From Centropus unirufus (taxonomy: Eukaryota; Chordata; Aves; Cuculiformes; Centropidae): a stretch of DNA of 64,000 bases. The number at the start of each line of letters is the position of its first letter. The first letter of the stretch is position 1. The notes beneath the pieces were generated by a model. The model saw only the letters and a list, made by a program, of their open reading frames with translations, had not been told where the DNA came from and ran no database searches. The translations under genes were made by a program, and so were the position numbers. Below, piece by piece: positions 12,501-25,890 of the stretch. The stretch covers positions 444,566-508,565 of the forward strand of contig VYZI01000021.1 of the NCBI GenBank assembly GCA_013397695.1. Reading direction: 5' to 3'.

Positions 12501-15500
12501 ACTGGTCCATGGACAAGGATATCGGGATGCTCTTGTAGAATCAGAGAGACTCACAGTATTTATATTGCTCTGTTCCTTCGCTGAACTGTTTGGCCCCTTC
12601 ACTGATGCTCCTGCCAGAGCAGTCATTTGTGTGGTGTGCTGCTTGTTTTTTCTTGGGAGGGCTTGATTTCTCATCTCCAACTCTGTAGCTTTCCAAGCAT
12701 TGCCTCTCCAATTTGGAGAGCAGTCTTGGAAGAGAGAGCTTAATAAAGCCAGGAAAATCCATTTATGAGAGCAGTCCATCTTGGACCTGCTTCCAGTTCT
12801 GTTCTTGTGGGTCCCTGATCCAGCAGGATGAGGGGAGCTGTGCTATGGGGAAACCAGCCTCAGTGGCTGCCTGCACCCCTCCAGTTCTTGAGTACCGGCT
12901 TGAAGTGATGGCATCTGTTGTGCTGCCTCCTCTGCCTAGCGGGGTTTCATCCTTTAGCAGATGGTATAGAAATGCAAAACAAAGTCTGAGTGGACTGTTG
13001 ACATCTTTCCTTTGTATGCTATTCAGAATCTGATTCGAATAGTCTATATTTGTTCTGGGTGTTTCAGATCATGCTTTGGAGAATTTGGCTGGGAAGGTCT
13101 GGAGAACTGGCAGACTCCCAAAGCTTTCCCATTACAGATACGCCTCCCTCAGTTTTCAGCTCTTATGCCTCAGTTTTCTGCCCCCTGTGCTTCTACTTGT
13201 GACCTGCAGCAGAAACAAAAAAGTTGCTTAGATGGAGGGATGAGATTTTTCTGTTTTTCTGGAGACTTCTTGGACATTCAGCTGGGCTGTAGCAATGACA
13301 AAAAGTTGGTGTGGGTAATGCTTTTTCAGAGCAGCTGGATTTTCTGCTTGCTGGTAGATAACTCTTTATTTATCTGCCCTGGCTTTCAGATATAACCAAT
13401 GTTGGTCTGTCCCACTTGACTCAATTTCTTGGAAAATAGGTGTCGCTAGATGGGTCAATAGGTGATATGGATTAAAGTGTAGCCTGTGGTGGGTCAAGTG
13501 TGAAAGCATCTCTTAAACCATTTGATATTTTTTTCTAGTTATAATTTAGCCAATTATATAGCTCAGCAAATTATTTCACATGTACTGGTCTCTTCCTGTG
13601 CAAGAAATTTTCCATTCTCACCCACTGATGCCTGCCTTGAAGGAAAGCCAGCAACATTTCATTATCTGTTTATTAATCACCTGCTTGTTAGCAGAGAAGG
13701 TCCAAGACTTGACCAGGGCAACAAGAACAGACTCTACTCCCACCTTCAAAGTTGTGACTGGTTGTGAGTAAAGGATGAAAGATACCCTTTTCCAAGCCTT
13801 CCTACGGCATGCTACTGGCAAAGACGCGTGGCTTCGTAGCACTACCAGAGGCTGTACTGAGAGCTCTGTTAAATATAGCAGAGCTGTGCAACACCCCCAC
13901 GTGCTGGACATTCAGGCTGTTCCTCGCCGCGTGCCGAATGAGGAATGTGGTGAAACATCTTGTACTTGCTGCTGTTAGGCAGAAGATGCTAACTATCTTT
14001 CTGTGTTGTCCTAGTGAGAAGTACATTTGGAGTGGACAGCATGCATGCATCCTCTGGTGGAGAATCATCTCAGCCATGGAATTAAAATACTGGGCTGATT
14101 CATTGGGGAATTATCAGAAGATGAGTTTTCTCTGTAGTGCGCTCAGATGGGGACTGACAGAAATCCCTCTGGATCCATGTCCTGGTTGTTGCCTGTTCTT
14201 TGGCCATTCTCATTAAAAAAAACGATGTTTTTTAAGAACTTCGCGCTTCCAGCAATATGTCTTGAGGGTCTTCTGGTCCCATCTTGCCATGACTAATCTC
14301 ACCCTACATCTCCAACCTTTCTCCCAACTCTCATTGTGCCATGGCTTCAAATAAAACAAGCAGCTCCCTGCATTGCTCTGCTAATGGTGCTGCAGATTGA
14401 TAGCTCCTCTTTGCAGAAACACTTGTCAGCAGCTTGACAGGCTGCTCAAGGTTGCATGATGTTGCAGGGTGGAGGTGGAGGGAGGGAGCTGGTGAGCTGT
14501 GTGCTTGGGTTTTATGGCCCTCCTGGTGGGACTGGTAGGTGGCCTGGCATACCAGCCGCTCAGGGCATGTACTAAGAGATTTATGAGTTTGTAATTTTCA
14601 GAGACCCTGAAGAAAAAATGTCTTTAATTAAATTTTGATTCTCTCTCCTCTTTTTCGCCCTCCCTTCCCTTCTGTCTCCCCACTCTCATCCCTGCCTGTG
14701 GTTTGTTTACTGAAAACCAGCAAAGCTTTTGGAGAACAGGTAGGAGTCTTTGAGTATAGCCAGGAGGAGCAGAGGATTGCAAAGCAAACAAGCAGATGGC
14801 AGGTATGATAAAGCAGCCCCCGGCTGGCTCTGCCAAGCTCAGAGAGGATTCTGTGATGCAGTTCAAGGGTCCCACAGTTTGAGCTTCCTCCAGCCCTCTG
14901 CTCCGGACATAAATTTGGCAAGTTGTCCAAGAGACTGATGGCCAAGCCATGTTCCTGTGCCCTCATTTGCCTGGTGCTCAGATCCTGGCATTGCTTAAGA
15001 ATACCTGGACAGTGGGAGTGCTGGGGTTGAGATAGCCTTATCATGGCTCTGCTGTGGCTGACATGCATGTGCAGCCCTCCATCTCTGACTGGTGGTCCCT
15101 TCTAGAGGGGGAGTACAAAACCAGATAGTCACCTTATATTATTATTTTGTATGTTTATCTTTAAAAAGAAGTTCTAGAAGAAGAAGAAGAAAAGTTGTCC
15201 AGGCCTATGTGATATGTTGTCAAGGATCGGTCTCCCAGGGGATGCTGCCTTGGCATTGCTTAGGACTTTCCCGATTTTTTGTGATCCCTCTTAAGCCACT
15301 GAGTTGGTGGCAGTGTCACTACCCAGCCAAGTGATGTCACACCTGCGAATAGATTTCTGTCAACCCACTCACCCCTAAAGAGCTGCAGTTAAAAGGCTCT
15401 GGAGACGTAATCATGTCTGCATAACAGCAGTGATGATTTTCTTGAGAGGCAGGATGAAAGGTGGCTCTGTTCCACTTCTTCTGCAGAGTCTTGGTAGCTG

Positions 15501-18500
15501 CTTCTAGAAAGCGATGTTATTGGGGTCCAGGTGCTTCCACCACTGCTGCTCTTCTTGCCTCGTCCTGCTTTCAGGTCACATACTTGTCTTGCCTGTGTAC
15601 TCAAGCTGTGGCCTGTAGGGTGCTACCAGGCAGGTGAATTTGGGAGAGGTTTTGGTAGGTTCTGCTGCAGGATGCGCTGGCAGCCTAAAGTGGGCCTTGT
15701 ACAAGGGACATTTGGCCTGATATTTAGCAGACGTGCTACTCCCAACTAGAAAGCCACCAGCCTTGTGCAAGCTCTGTTTTGGCTTTTCTTTTTTCCTTTC
15801 TTTTCCCCTTGTCACTGTGCTATGCATAAGAAAACTGTTTATCCCACTCACTCCTCCTTGCTCCCACAATGATGCAGATGGATCAAGTTGCACAACCTCC
15901 ATGTGTTTTCAGGTCTGGCTTCCCAGCGTGGATGTGTTATTGTGTCTCTTGTCATGAGCTACAAACCCATCAAGGAAGGGTTGTGTTTTGGAGGCATGGA
16001 GTGTGGAGCAGGGAGACTGCTCTTAGTCATGGTGGCAAATGCTGAATGCCACATCTCCTTTTGTCCTTGCGGCTTGCAGGGTAATGTGAAGCAGCTTCCC
16101 TCCCACCTGCCTTCAGGATGTTGATAGGGGTAGGAGGTGGATTAAATATAGGGAGACAAGGATTTAGCTGGCGGTGGCTCTTATGCTCTCGTGCTTTCAA
16201 AGCTGGCAACTGAAGTTGTAAAAACCAGCAGAATCAAGAAGAGACTCTGAAGATCCTGCCTTAATTGCCCCTTCTTATTTTCAGGCCATTACTTGTGCCT
16301 GCCATGCCTGGGAAACTGTTTTGATACCCTGTCTTTTGCATCCTTTTAAGAGTCCTTTTTAACAGGGTCTTCTTCATCTCTCCTGACAACAGGGAGCTGC
16401 TTGTTTTGATTCTGCAGCTTCCATGGCTGGTACCATGTTTGAGTGTTCCTGGTCTCATGAGGAGCTTCATGTGACTTGTCACCATTCTCTGGCTACCTGC
16501 TGCAGAGTGTCCATCTGCTTAGCTCCCACACTTCCTTTTGTTTCTGAAGCTGCTCCATTTGTGTGGCTTCATCATTGGTGTCTTCCAGCCAGAGGCCAGT
16601 GGCATGGTTAGCTCCTAATTTTGTAGAGGACAAAAGCGAAACTAGGGACCATACCCCCAGGGGAGCTGGGAGATAAGAAGTGCTGTGCCCCAACCTCAAT
16701 GTTTGTGTCGAACCACCACCTGCTTGTTTTTGACGGAAACTGGTAGATGCTGCATTTATGCTGAGCAGTTTGCTTTAATTGACAATTTGCACTCTTGCTA
16801 GATAAAAGTTCTCAACTTGAAAAGCTTTGGTGTTGGGCTGACAGGGTTGCAAAAGGCCGATCATTTCTAGCTGGGTTCTTGAGGACTTGTAGAGGGTGGA
16901 AGGGCAAGGCAAGCTCCTTGCAAGGGCTATGGCAGAGCCCCCACACTGGGGCTGCCAACCCTGCGACGTGGTGACAGGCGATATATTTACTAGTGCCTGT
17001 ATTGAAATGCAGGTGCCATTCCTCACTGACCTCTGAGGGGATCTGCATCCATGCCTGTAGCTCACCAGTGAGGAGGGGAGCGTGCTGTGCTGTTTAGAAA
17101 GGGAAATTTCCCCAGGCCTTGGAGGAACTAATCATTTTATATTCTGGACTCTTGCCTTCTGTCTGATCTATCTGAATTACAGATTAACTGGCAATGTGGG
17201 GACAGAGGAGGCCATTTCAATGAATAGCTCTCTAATTTACGAAAGCAGTTGTTTGGGCTAGTGGATTGGAAATGCAGTGTGTTCTCCAAATGGGGAGTTG
17301 TATTCTGTCCCCCTCCTCATCTCCCAGCCTTTTATCTCCTGCTTGTTTTATCTTCTTTCTCACAGGACTCCTCTCAAATGTCATGAGGGTCCCAGCAAGG
17401 TAGGTGGAAACCCCAAACCAGCAACACTAATTTCAAATATCCTATCAGCTCCCAGGAAGCTGTAATTTTTGGAACCTTTCTCTAGGGTCTGCTTCTGTGA
17501 CTTCTAAGCAAACCCACCATCTCTATGACTAAAGACTATAAATTTTGGAGTAAGGCGTGACACCAGTGTATTTATGCTGCAGTTGGTATTAGTTGACCCC
17601 CAAAAAACATCAATCCCTTTCCAATCAGTTCTGCCTTGAGAATGTCGAGGACTTTTCCCCTTATTTTTTAAGTCTACCAAAGGCTCCTCAAAACATCATA
17701 TCTTTAATGATTTTCCCTTCAGCGAATGTTGATTCGTGGACTTGCAGCGAAGCTTGACACCTTTGGTGCTGTTACTGATGTGAGCAACATGGGCTGGGGA
17801 GCACCCCAGCCCCACTTCCTCTCCTAATTGCTCAGCATGAAAAAAAAAAGGATTTATTTTTTTTATTTTGTTTGTGGATATATCTGACATGGACTTCATA
17901 TTCCATAAATGTCTCATAATCTTTCAGGAGAAGATCCAGGTTTTAAACCATTATACAAGTTAAATATGTTTTGATTTTGTTTGCAACACTATTTGTCTTG
18001 GGATAGAATAAATCTGAGAGACTGATATCACTGCTAGAGATCCTCTCAAGGAGGGCTGTGGAGGTAAAAAAATAAAAAAAAAGAATTGACTGAGAGGCAG
18101 AAGTTTTATATTTTCATTGCTCTCATGCATGAGCTATGCTGAACTATGGTTGCAAGGATTTTTTTATTATTTGTTGACCATGTAAGGATTTATCTGTTGG
18201 CCTGAAAGTAAACACTGTGGGGCTGTTTTTTTAAGTTTGGGTCTACAACTTCACACCCTGAGCGCATGCAGTTACTCACTTGCTGGCAGGGAGTGGGCAT
18301 GCGGGGCCTCTCTGGAAAGTGAACCCAATCCATTGGCATTGACAACTTCAAAGGCTGTTTGATGTTTTCATAAAAATTCTATTTAAAAACAAAAAGGTCA
18401 AAAGTTGACTAAAAAAGCAACAACTGAATACTGGTTTTGCTTGAAAAATTACAAGCCCTATTAATTACTGCATGAGAACCAGATGGTGGTACTGGTCCAA

Positions 18501-18512
18501 GCAGGACCTTGG
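6551..18512. other. Intronic sequence; homopolymers only
   Basis: No exon or RNA gene is recognised. Simple-sequence features include an A run near 6630-6641 and a T run at about 10228-10241. A small 8-bp inverted repeat of A and T tracts lies near 14215-14236, and a short GAA run near 15177-15192. The open reading frames are of chance length, overlap on both strands, and none carries a domain I recognise. Confidence 0.55.
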
Positions 18513-18532
18513 AAAAAAAAAAAAAAAAAAAA
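18513..18532 (+). repeat. A20 homopolymer
   Basis: Twenty consecutive A are followed by GAAGAAAAA. CR1 elements do not end in poly(A), and no AATAAA or recognisable coding remnant precedes the run, so a processed pseudogene or SINE tail is not supported. It is most simply a homopolymer or microsatellite. Confidence 0.9.
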
Positions 18533-18959
18533 GAAGAAAAACACAGAGGAAAGACAAACCATGTGTTGTGCCAGGTATCTTGCATTTTAAGTGCTCCTTC
18601 CATTTGAAACCCCTGAGCAATACAGAGCGGGGCATTTATTTACTTCTTTCAACATAATTTTTTTTATGTTGACAGAATATTAAACCAAAATAAGGAGGCC
18701 TGAAAATTAATGTCCTGTAATGACAGCAGAATCCCTCAGTGTCTCATGAGTCTTATAAACTGGATATTTGGAGGGCAGATGCTCAGATCCCTTTGCTTGG
18801 AGAGGCTCTGGTTACTGCTGGAGAAAATAAACCTTCTCGGCGTAGGGGTGACTGAGCTCAGGGGAGAAGGCGCTGGTGTCAGCATGAAGTGATGTGGCTG
18901 GAAGATAGCCTCATCAGGCTAATTGATCTGGAGCCTTTGCCTTTCCTGCCAGGGCTGCC

Positions 18960-19095
18960 TGTCTCCTTACCCATAATCCCTATCCCTTTGATGGCCTGTC
19001 AAGAATATGGGAATTGGCCCAGTTTTACGTCCATCCAATAACATTATGAAATTGATAGTGACACTTCTATTGGCACTAATTCCAGTAAGAGACTG
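18960..19095. promoter_or_regulatory. Candidate conserved non-coding element with CCAAT-like motifs
   Basis: The stretch is AT-balanced and without repeat character. It holds CCTTTGATGG (TCF/LEF-like core CTTTGAT), ATCCAATAAC (CCAAT) near 19034, and ATTGGCAC (inverted CCAAT) near 19070. The texture resembles vertebrate conserved non-coding sequence, but this is a by-eye judgement; conservation was not measured. Confidence 0.2.
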
Positions 19096-21329
19096 AAGCC
19101 AGGGGACAAGTAGTTTGCTTTCATGGCGGCTAAGCCTTCCAAGTAGATCAAGATGACCCAAGACTGATCTTGCGGTGACCAAGGCGTGGGAAGGGGAGCA
19201 GAAGGAGAGGAATGGAGGCAACTAGTGGACCCGGGCAAGGAGCTAATGAAAAACATGCCTAACTCTTGCCCTCTCTGTGTGGTGGTCCTGACTGGTTGGA
19301 TGTGTGTGCTGCTACCCTGGCTGGCACTGCAGAGCTGCTGCTGGCACGTCTTTCTCTCCCTGGGTGGTGTTTTTTAAGCACTACAGGTCTCTTCAAAGGT
19401 CAGAAAAACTTTCAGGCAGGAGGGCATTAGTGGTCTCAGCTGTTGCCTCTGAGACCTTCAGTAGTTCTTGCTGTTTTGGGTATTTCCTGGTACAGACGCA
19501 GGTTCCTGCAGCATTGCACTCTTGGGTCAGGTCACTAATCCAGCAGTGGGCTAAACATTCTGGTGGTGAGGCTGCCAGTGGAGTCTCTTCCTGACAAGTG
19601 TCTGGTGCCCCTGCCCTGTATTAAGGGAGCTCCACACTGAGCGGGTTGGATGCTATGTCCCTAAGCTTTCACCCAAGCTGGCCACTGTGTTGAAGTCGAT
19701 GCAGTTGCTGTAGCTTTAATGCACACTGTGTGCATTTTCTTTGCTGGCTAAATTGACAATAAGACTGAGCGGTAGCTTAAACCATCTCTTCTTTTCTCTT
19801 CAACTTGCAGTTGTTCAGCCAAGGTCTGGTTTGAGGTCAAGAAGTGCATTGCCTAGGTGCTGAGCTGAAGTTTGCAGAAGATGTCCCTTTGACACCTTGC
19901 TAGGGAACCTTTTCCTCTGCCTCATGCTGCATTCACACTTTCACTCAAGGAAGGGCTCTGGGAAAATCAGTTTGTCACAGTCTCACTCTGTGGTGGCTGC
20001 GGGCCTGGAGAGAGAATAAAAGCCTTGGACTGATAATAAATTGAGAATGTAGAACGGAAATTCATCTGCTCAGCACTGAGCACACAGCCCTGTTTTTGGC
20101 TTGGGTGTTTGTGTGGGGTCACTGGGCACCTCGACGCTGGATGCTCATGGGGAGTTGAAATGCCATCAGGGTGATCATGTGTGAGTCCCTGGGTGAATAC
20201 ATCCATGGGGTCCTGAGGGGATGAGGAAAGACTATACGGCTGCTGCCTTGCCTATGTCAGTGGCTGTCTCCCTCAGCATGTTTGACAACAGATCCGAGCA
20301 TACCTGGACACCCGTCAACCCTGAGCAAACCACCATCCCCTCGGGAAGGGGTGTGAGTAAGCAAGCATCTCCCTTTTAGCAAGTGCCAAAAGGACTTAGG
20401 GCTCAGCAAGCATGTGTTAGGGCTGCTTTTATGTGAATAAGAAGGGTTCCTTTGGGAGACATATCTACATCTCCCTATGCTCCCTATGGAGCAGGGGAAG
20501 AGCCATGGTTTGGATTGGCAGATCCTGAAGCTTTCCGCTGGAGGGGCTGTGAGTGAAGAATGTGCTGGGATCTCCTGTAGACAACCTGTAAGAAATGCCA
20601 CAGTATATGAAGTGCATCTTGCGAACAGAAGAGATTAGAAATCTGATATGATGTTATTCTGATTGATTTTGCTGTTATATTTATACCTAGAGGTAAAGAG
20701 CAGACATACTGGAAATCAATCGGCCCTATGCTCTTCCCCACTGCCTCTGTAGCGCTGTTTGAATGAAATGCTTATATCATTTTTACGGTATGTCTGTGAT
20801 AGGGATGAGTGATCCAATAGATTAATAGGCACTGCTGAGGCCTTTACCCAGCCCCTGCTCAGACCTTGCCTCGTAAAGCCTACACTGCTCTTGAGTTCAA
20901 GGTGCCCCTGAGGTGACAGCTTGGTGACTCTGGAAAAAAACAAGAGGTAAATCTCTAGTCACGAGGAAGAAAGGGGGGGAAGAAGATAAATGGCAATAAG
21001 CAGAGGATTTGGAGCAGACAGGATGATACCCGGCTCTAGAACCTGCAGGCTGTTTGCAGTGGGATGGTAGAGATCTGGAAAAGGATTTGGCTTCAAATAT
21101 AGCTGATCCGATAAAAAGAAGTGGAAATGAAGGCTCTCTGTTGGGGAAGTAAGGCAACAGTGACCACGTTTTGATGTTGATTCGTTGATATTTAGATTCA
21201 GCAGGTCCATACAAGGTTCAGTACCACTGGGCTGGGAGCTTTAAGCCTAGATGTGAAAATTCCTGCTTTGCCTTCCTGTGGGTACAGACTGGCTTTTCTG
21301 TCACACAGAGCTCTGGCTTGTCAGATCTC
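19096..21329. other. Intronic sequence without recognised features
   Basis: No exon, RNA gene or confident repeat is seen. A short palindrome (AATGCACAC / GTGTGCATT around one T) lies at 19718-19736. It is too short to suggest a structured RNA by itself. Confidence 0.5.
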
Positions 21330-21430
21330 TCCCTTTTTAATTATCAGATTGTCTCGTCATTTTTACTGTAAGCGTTTTCTGTTGATTATTCTTCTGAATT
21401 TATGCATTTGTGCTGTCATATGCATTTGCT
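21330..21430. promoter_or_regulatory. Candidate regulatory element with two POU/octamer-like sites
   Basis: TATGCATTTG occurs twice with 18-bp spacing, at 21401-21410 and 21419-21428, after an AT-rich stretch holding TTTTTAATTATCAG. ATGCAT/ATTTGCAT cores are typical POU-domain sites. The direct repeat is seen in the sequence; its function is inference. Confidence 0.25.
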
Positions 21431-23821
21431 TTATATTTTATGGGATTTGATCTTAATGTTTCCATTTGTGAGTGGTTATAGGACTCATATCTAAGCTCGA
21501 TAAAAAAAACTGAGAAAGAGGTAGGGGGAAAGGACACAAAAGGGTTGGGAGAGATTGCCCAGGTGCCTTGAGGCAAAGGGTGGAATGTATGGGGCTGCTG
21601 TGTCTTTCTTTGCAGGAAGAGCTGTGTTCTCCCCCCTGCGAACACCTGAAAAAAATCAGAGAGAATGAAATGTCAATATGTAAAGAGGGAAGTGGACTTT
21701 TATAAATGGCAGCATTTTGGCAAACTGCTTCATCAGGAAAGATCCTGAAATGCTGTAAGAGCCTCTCGTTTAGGGATCACCCACTGACAATGGATATGGT
21801 AGCCCTTTTATAGACACTAATACATCTGCAGTTTATTAGAGGGTGGAAGGTGGCAGCAGAGTTGAAGAAGGGCCACATGTCTGACCAAAGTGGTGGTGGG
21901 TTCAGGGCACCTGGGCCTGTCCTTCATTCCCTTTCATCCTGAAGTTGCAGGGGGATTTTTAACCCCTTGAGATGGTCAGGATACCAAACTCATCATCTCA
22001 TTCAGGAGTAGGGAAAATGGATTGCTCCTTGTCCATTTTTTCCTGCCTTGGCTGCTGAGGAGCTGGAAGCCAAGGAGTTGAAGTAGGCTTCTTTGAGAGT
22101 TAATTTTTTTTTTCTTGGAGTCTTCACCTGTTTGCAATGCTCAAGAATATTTCTTTTCATATGTGCTGTTTCCTCAAGAAGCTAATGGAATAGTCTGTGT
22201 CCCATGGACCATGGCAGAGGAGGAATTGGCAGCTTTGCGCGCTCTACAGCTGGTCCCGGCATGGTTCAAGCCAGGGCTGTGCTATATGGGATAGCTTCTT
22301 CAGGGGTGCCCTCCACCTCCCAACCTGTATTTGCAGGTGTTGTGCAAGGATGTGAAGATATCTTGGGATGAATTTGTGGTGAGGTGACAGAACTGAGCTG
22401 TACGAGTGTAGGAAAAGCTGTGTGGACCTGGTTGAGGTGATGGTGACAAAGCAAGCTCACAGACCTAGAAGGTCTCTGATTACAGCTCAGTGTTTGGTAC
22501 AAGTGAGGAGTCTGCTGAGGTTTGGGAAGAGGTGCTACATGATGGACCACTCTGCATTTGGGATTGGTTACCCCACGGATGAGGTAAAGCAAATGCTTCT
22601 CTCTTTGGGAGGGCAGGGGGACAGGCTGGAGGCCACAGAAGTCTGGCTCCAAGCAGGTCTCACACAGGCACCAAGTGCTGGCTTGGCCTCATGCCCACAT
22701 CTGCCAATAAAAATTAAGAAATTGATTTCCTTTTGTTTGCCTGAGAAGACAAGACTCTCTTTATGAGACAGTAAATGCAATCTTTGCTCTAAGCATGACT
22801 ACATTTTTAATTATTTGTTGTGCTTTTGCTTATTGTTTTATGAGTTTCAATTCTATTCCTTGATGGTGCAGAGATCAGCTGTGGGGGATGGATGGATTTC
22901 AGCCCCAGCAAAAGGTTGTAATTTTCTGAACATTTTTAAAATTTGTTTCCCTGATAAACTGAAGTTTGGGGTTATTTTTCTATCTGTGTTAAAAGTAAAT
23001 GTGTGTATGTGTATGTACAGCTCTGATTTGTAAAGTCGGGCTGAGAGATCCTGCCTTGGAATTATCTACTTGCCAGTCAGTGATATAGCCCTTTGAAGAA
23101 CTACTCTTAAGATTGGGATCAGGGAAGTGTGGAAGTGCCAACAGAGGTTTGAAGTCAGAGAAGGAGTGATTTTATATATAATATATATTGGAGTTTAATG
23201 AGGTCTGCTTCAGTGCTTGCTATACAATGCATGGTGACCCACTTTAGTAGGAGAGCATTTTCTTTTCTAGTTACGGGTCATATACGGTTCCTAATTAAGT
23301 AGGTTAATTATATGGCTCCTTTATATTACACAGGCAAATGTAGGCGGCACAATTAGCTCTTGCAGTGATCATTTTTGGTTAAAAAATTATGTTCTCAGTG
23401 ACAGATCCCAGAGGCGTGAATGGTGAGAGGGGCATTGTCTTGCAGCCCTGAGCACTCACCTCATAATGCTTTGCTTCAGCAAACTCAATTTCTGTCCTGA
23501 GCACGTGAGCTGGGATGTGGATAAAGTTGTCCTTTCTGAAACATGGAGAGATCACAGCCCCGTCCCAGTCCAGGGCTGTACCCATGGCCCAAACCTGGTC
23601 TGCAGCCCTTGCAAGATCCCCGATTGGAGTTCCTTTGGAAGTATCAAAAATGGAAGAGCGCTCCTTGCTGAGGGCTGTTTAGTTTCAGGTGAAAAGTGCT
23701 GCAGCCTGGTGAGGCTGAGAGCAGATTCAGGTCCTGTAGCTCAGCCGTCCTTGAAAGAAGTTTCTTTAACCTTTCCCTTTCCCGCCCAACAGTAGCTGAG
23801 CCCCTGCAGTGTCCCTGGGTT
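21431..23821. other. Intronic sequence; small TA-rich run and a TAATTA pair
   Basis: A TATATATAATATATATT run lies near 23173. TAATTA occurs at 23292-23297 and 23305-23310. Nothing coding is recognised; the open reading frames here are short and without domains. Confidence 0.5.
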
Positions 23822-24088
23822 ATCTGTTCCAGTGCTGCCAGGCATTAGGGAAAACACTCAAAGTCTAATCTCCCTCTGTGCAATTTAAACCTATTATTAC
23901 TTGTTTTATCCCCAGTGGACATGGAGAAGAGCTATTATATTTCTCTTTTCTGCAGCCTTTTACATATTTGAAGGCTGCTATCACATGTCTCTTCAGTCTT
24001 CTCTTAACAGAAAGAATAATTCTTTCAGTTTTCCCTTGGAGGTCATGTTTTCTACACCTTTGATCATTTTTGTTGCTTTGGAGAGGTT
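23822..24088 (-). mobile_element. Old CR1 LINE fragment, antisense orientation
   Basis: Read on the + strand this is the reverse complement of an ancient CR1 3' region. Ordered blocks include TCTGTTCCAGTGCTGCC, AGTCTAATCTCCCTCTGTGC with AATTTAAACC, GCAGCCTTTTACATATTTGA with AGGCTGCTATCACATGTC, TCAGTCTTCTCTTAACAG, and finally AGGTCATGTTTTCTACACC with TTTGATCATTTTTGTTGCT. All follow in the expected order over about 265 bp, so this is the best-supported repeat in the window. The copy is truncated at its 3' tail and at its 5' side and contains no intact reading frame. Confidence 0.85.
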
Positions 24089-25837
24089 ACTGTGATAGCA
24101 AGCCGGAGTTTTTGTTCTTCACCTGTTTACTTGGAGCATTCGTTATGTTAGAGGTGCATGCAGTGACCATTATCTTCTCTTCTCTAATCTGTGGTTATCT
24201 ATAAAATACCATATATTCTTGAGTCTGTGTTTTATCACCAGTAGAGCTCTTAGCCTCAATAAATAATTTACCTTTATGATATGATGATGCAAAGAGGGGC
24301 TCCTCAAGCTATTTATTATTATGCGCTTTATTTTTCTTAAGCAATAAGTTGTCCATATAACACTGCAAATGAACTAGGCAATTCACAGGCATGGACAAAA
24401 ATATATATCCTATCCTATTTTAAATAAACAAGGAGATGAAGGAAAACACCAAGACAAACTCTGGTTTAACCACAGGGAAGAGTGCTGAATAGAGAATGAT
24501 AGGAGATTTTCTGAAAATCGGAGCTTTTGGAGCAATCTGGAAGTGTATTTTCTCACTGTAGGCAGAAGTGATAATATCAGGATGGAGGCAAGGTAGGGAG
24601 GAGAGCTGGAGCATTGCTGGGTTGGATGGAGCATAGCCTGGCAAGAAGGCATGGAAGAAAAGAGAGCAGAGATGAGGCCAGGAATGGTGGTGTTTGAGTA
24701 AATTGTCTTTAGTGGGAAGGAGGAGATGGCATTGGAGAGGATATGGGAGGGAAGGGAGAGCAATGTGGCTCCCCATGATTTTAGGCTGCCTTGCTGCTCT
24801 TTGGATAACATCAGATTTATTCTGATCCTAATATTCTGGTCGTTGAGGCTGACTCTCCATTAGTGTTGCAAAGAGTCTGGCTGGCAGTAGCTGGGGCATC
24901 CTTAATATCTCCCCAGTTTTTCCCACAGCTGTGTGGCTCCATCACTGCTGCTGACATTGCTTACCTGCCAGGAAAACCACACAGGATTAGCATGGAGAAG
25001 AGCTCAACTCTGTCCTTGCAGGCAATGTGGGTGCTGCTGGCTGGTGAGATCCCTGCTTGGATGGAAGAGCGCCACTGAAAAGCTTTCAGAGTATAGACAT
25101 GACATGCTTGATGCTCAGAACATATGAAGGCTTCTTAAAGTTTTAACAAACAAACTCTTTTTAGAGTTAATAGCCACAGTGTGTTTGTCCATAGCTCAGG
25201 ACTGAGTTACTTGCAGAAAAATCTGCTGCAACATTGTTTAGGTTTTAAATTTCAGGGCAGATCCAAAATATTTTATATTGTGTTTTAAGATCATAGGATG
25301 GTGTATCAGGAGTTACCTCAGGCTACCCTTGAAGATTATTCTGCATTTTTATGGTACCAAACTGGCTTCATTCCTCTTTGTGTCTGCCCATTGCTCTGTC
25401 AAGTGGAAGGTAAACCTAAAAGTTTTGTTTCCATTTTTTCCTTTAACATTACCTGGAAAATGCAGTGCTGAAACCAGCAAGAATTATTCCAAATCAAGCC
25501 ATTCATCAGCATTATACATCATAAACTCAACCTCTTTACCTATTTAATATTAAAAAAAAATCTATGTTATTGCCAAGATATTAAAAATTTGAAGTCTGGG
25601 TAGCTGTTTTATTCCCAGGAGTTAATAATGGCAGTACATATTTTGAATGTCAGAGCAGTAGTCAAACCTATAAAAGTGGGGGGCAACTGCTTGATATCAA
25701 TGATATTTATTTAAAGTTTGTCTCAGACTTGTGCAGCAAGTCTTGCAACACCAGTGGGAGAGTCTCAGAGGGGCAAGAGAGTGGCCATGTGGATCTGAAT
25801 CGGGGATCTCAGCAGTCACCAGCCAGAAGTGGTGAGA
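24089..25837. other. Intronic sequence without recognised features
   Basis: No exon or RNA gene is recognised. The antisense open reading frame of 133 codons at 24410-24811 overlaps another antisense frame of 118 codons in a different phase, which is typical of stop-poor chance sequence. Confidence 0.5.
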
Positions 25838-25890
25838 ATGACAGAATCATAGAAGATCTTGAGTTGTAAGGAACTAGTAAGGACATTGAT
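25838..25890 (-). mobile_element. CR1 LINE 3' tail remnant, antisense orientation
   Basis: ACAGAATCATAGAAGATCTT followed by GAGTTGTAAGGAACTAG matches, with divergence, the reverse complement of the CR1 3' end, where TCATAGAATCATAGAAT precedes a GGTTGGAAGGGACC-type block. Only about 50 bp is recognisable, so family assignment is tentative. Confidence 0.55.

Noticed and set aside
18513..18532. A20 run as tail of a processed pseudogene or retrotransposed RNA
   Set aside because: No coding remnant, no AATAAA in front and no visible target-site duplication.
19718..19736. Short palindrome as possible microRNA or structured RNA
   Set aside because: Nine base pairs around one base is too short for a pre-miRNA and the flanks do not extend the pairing.
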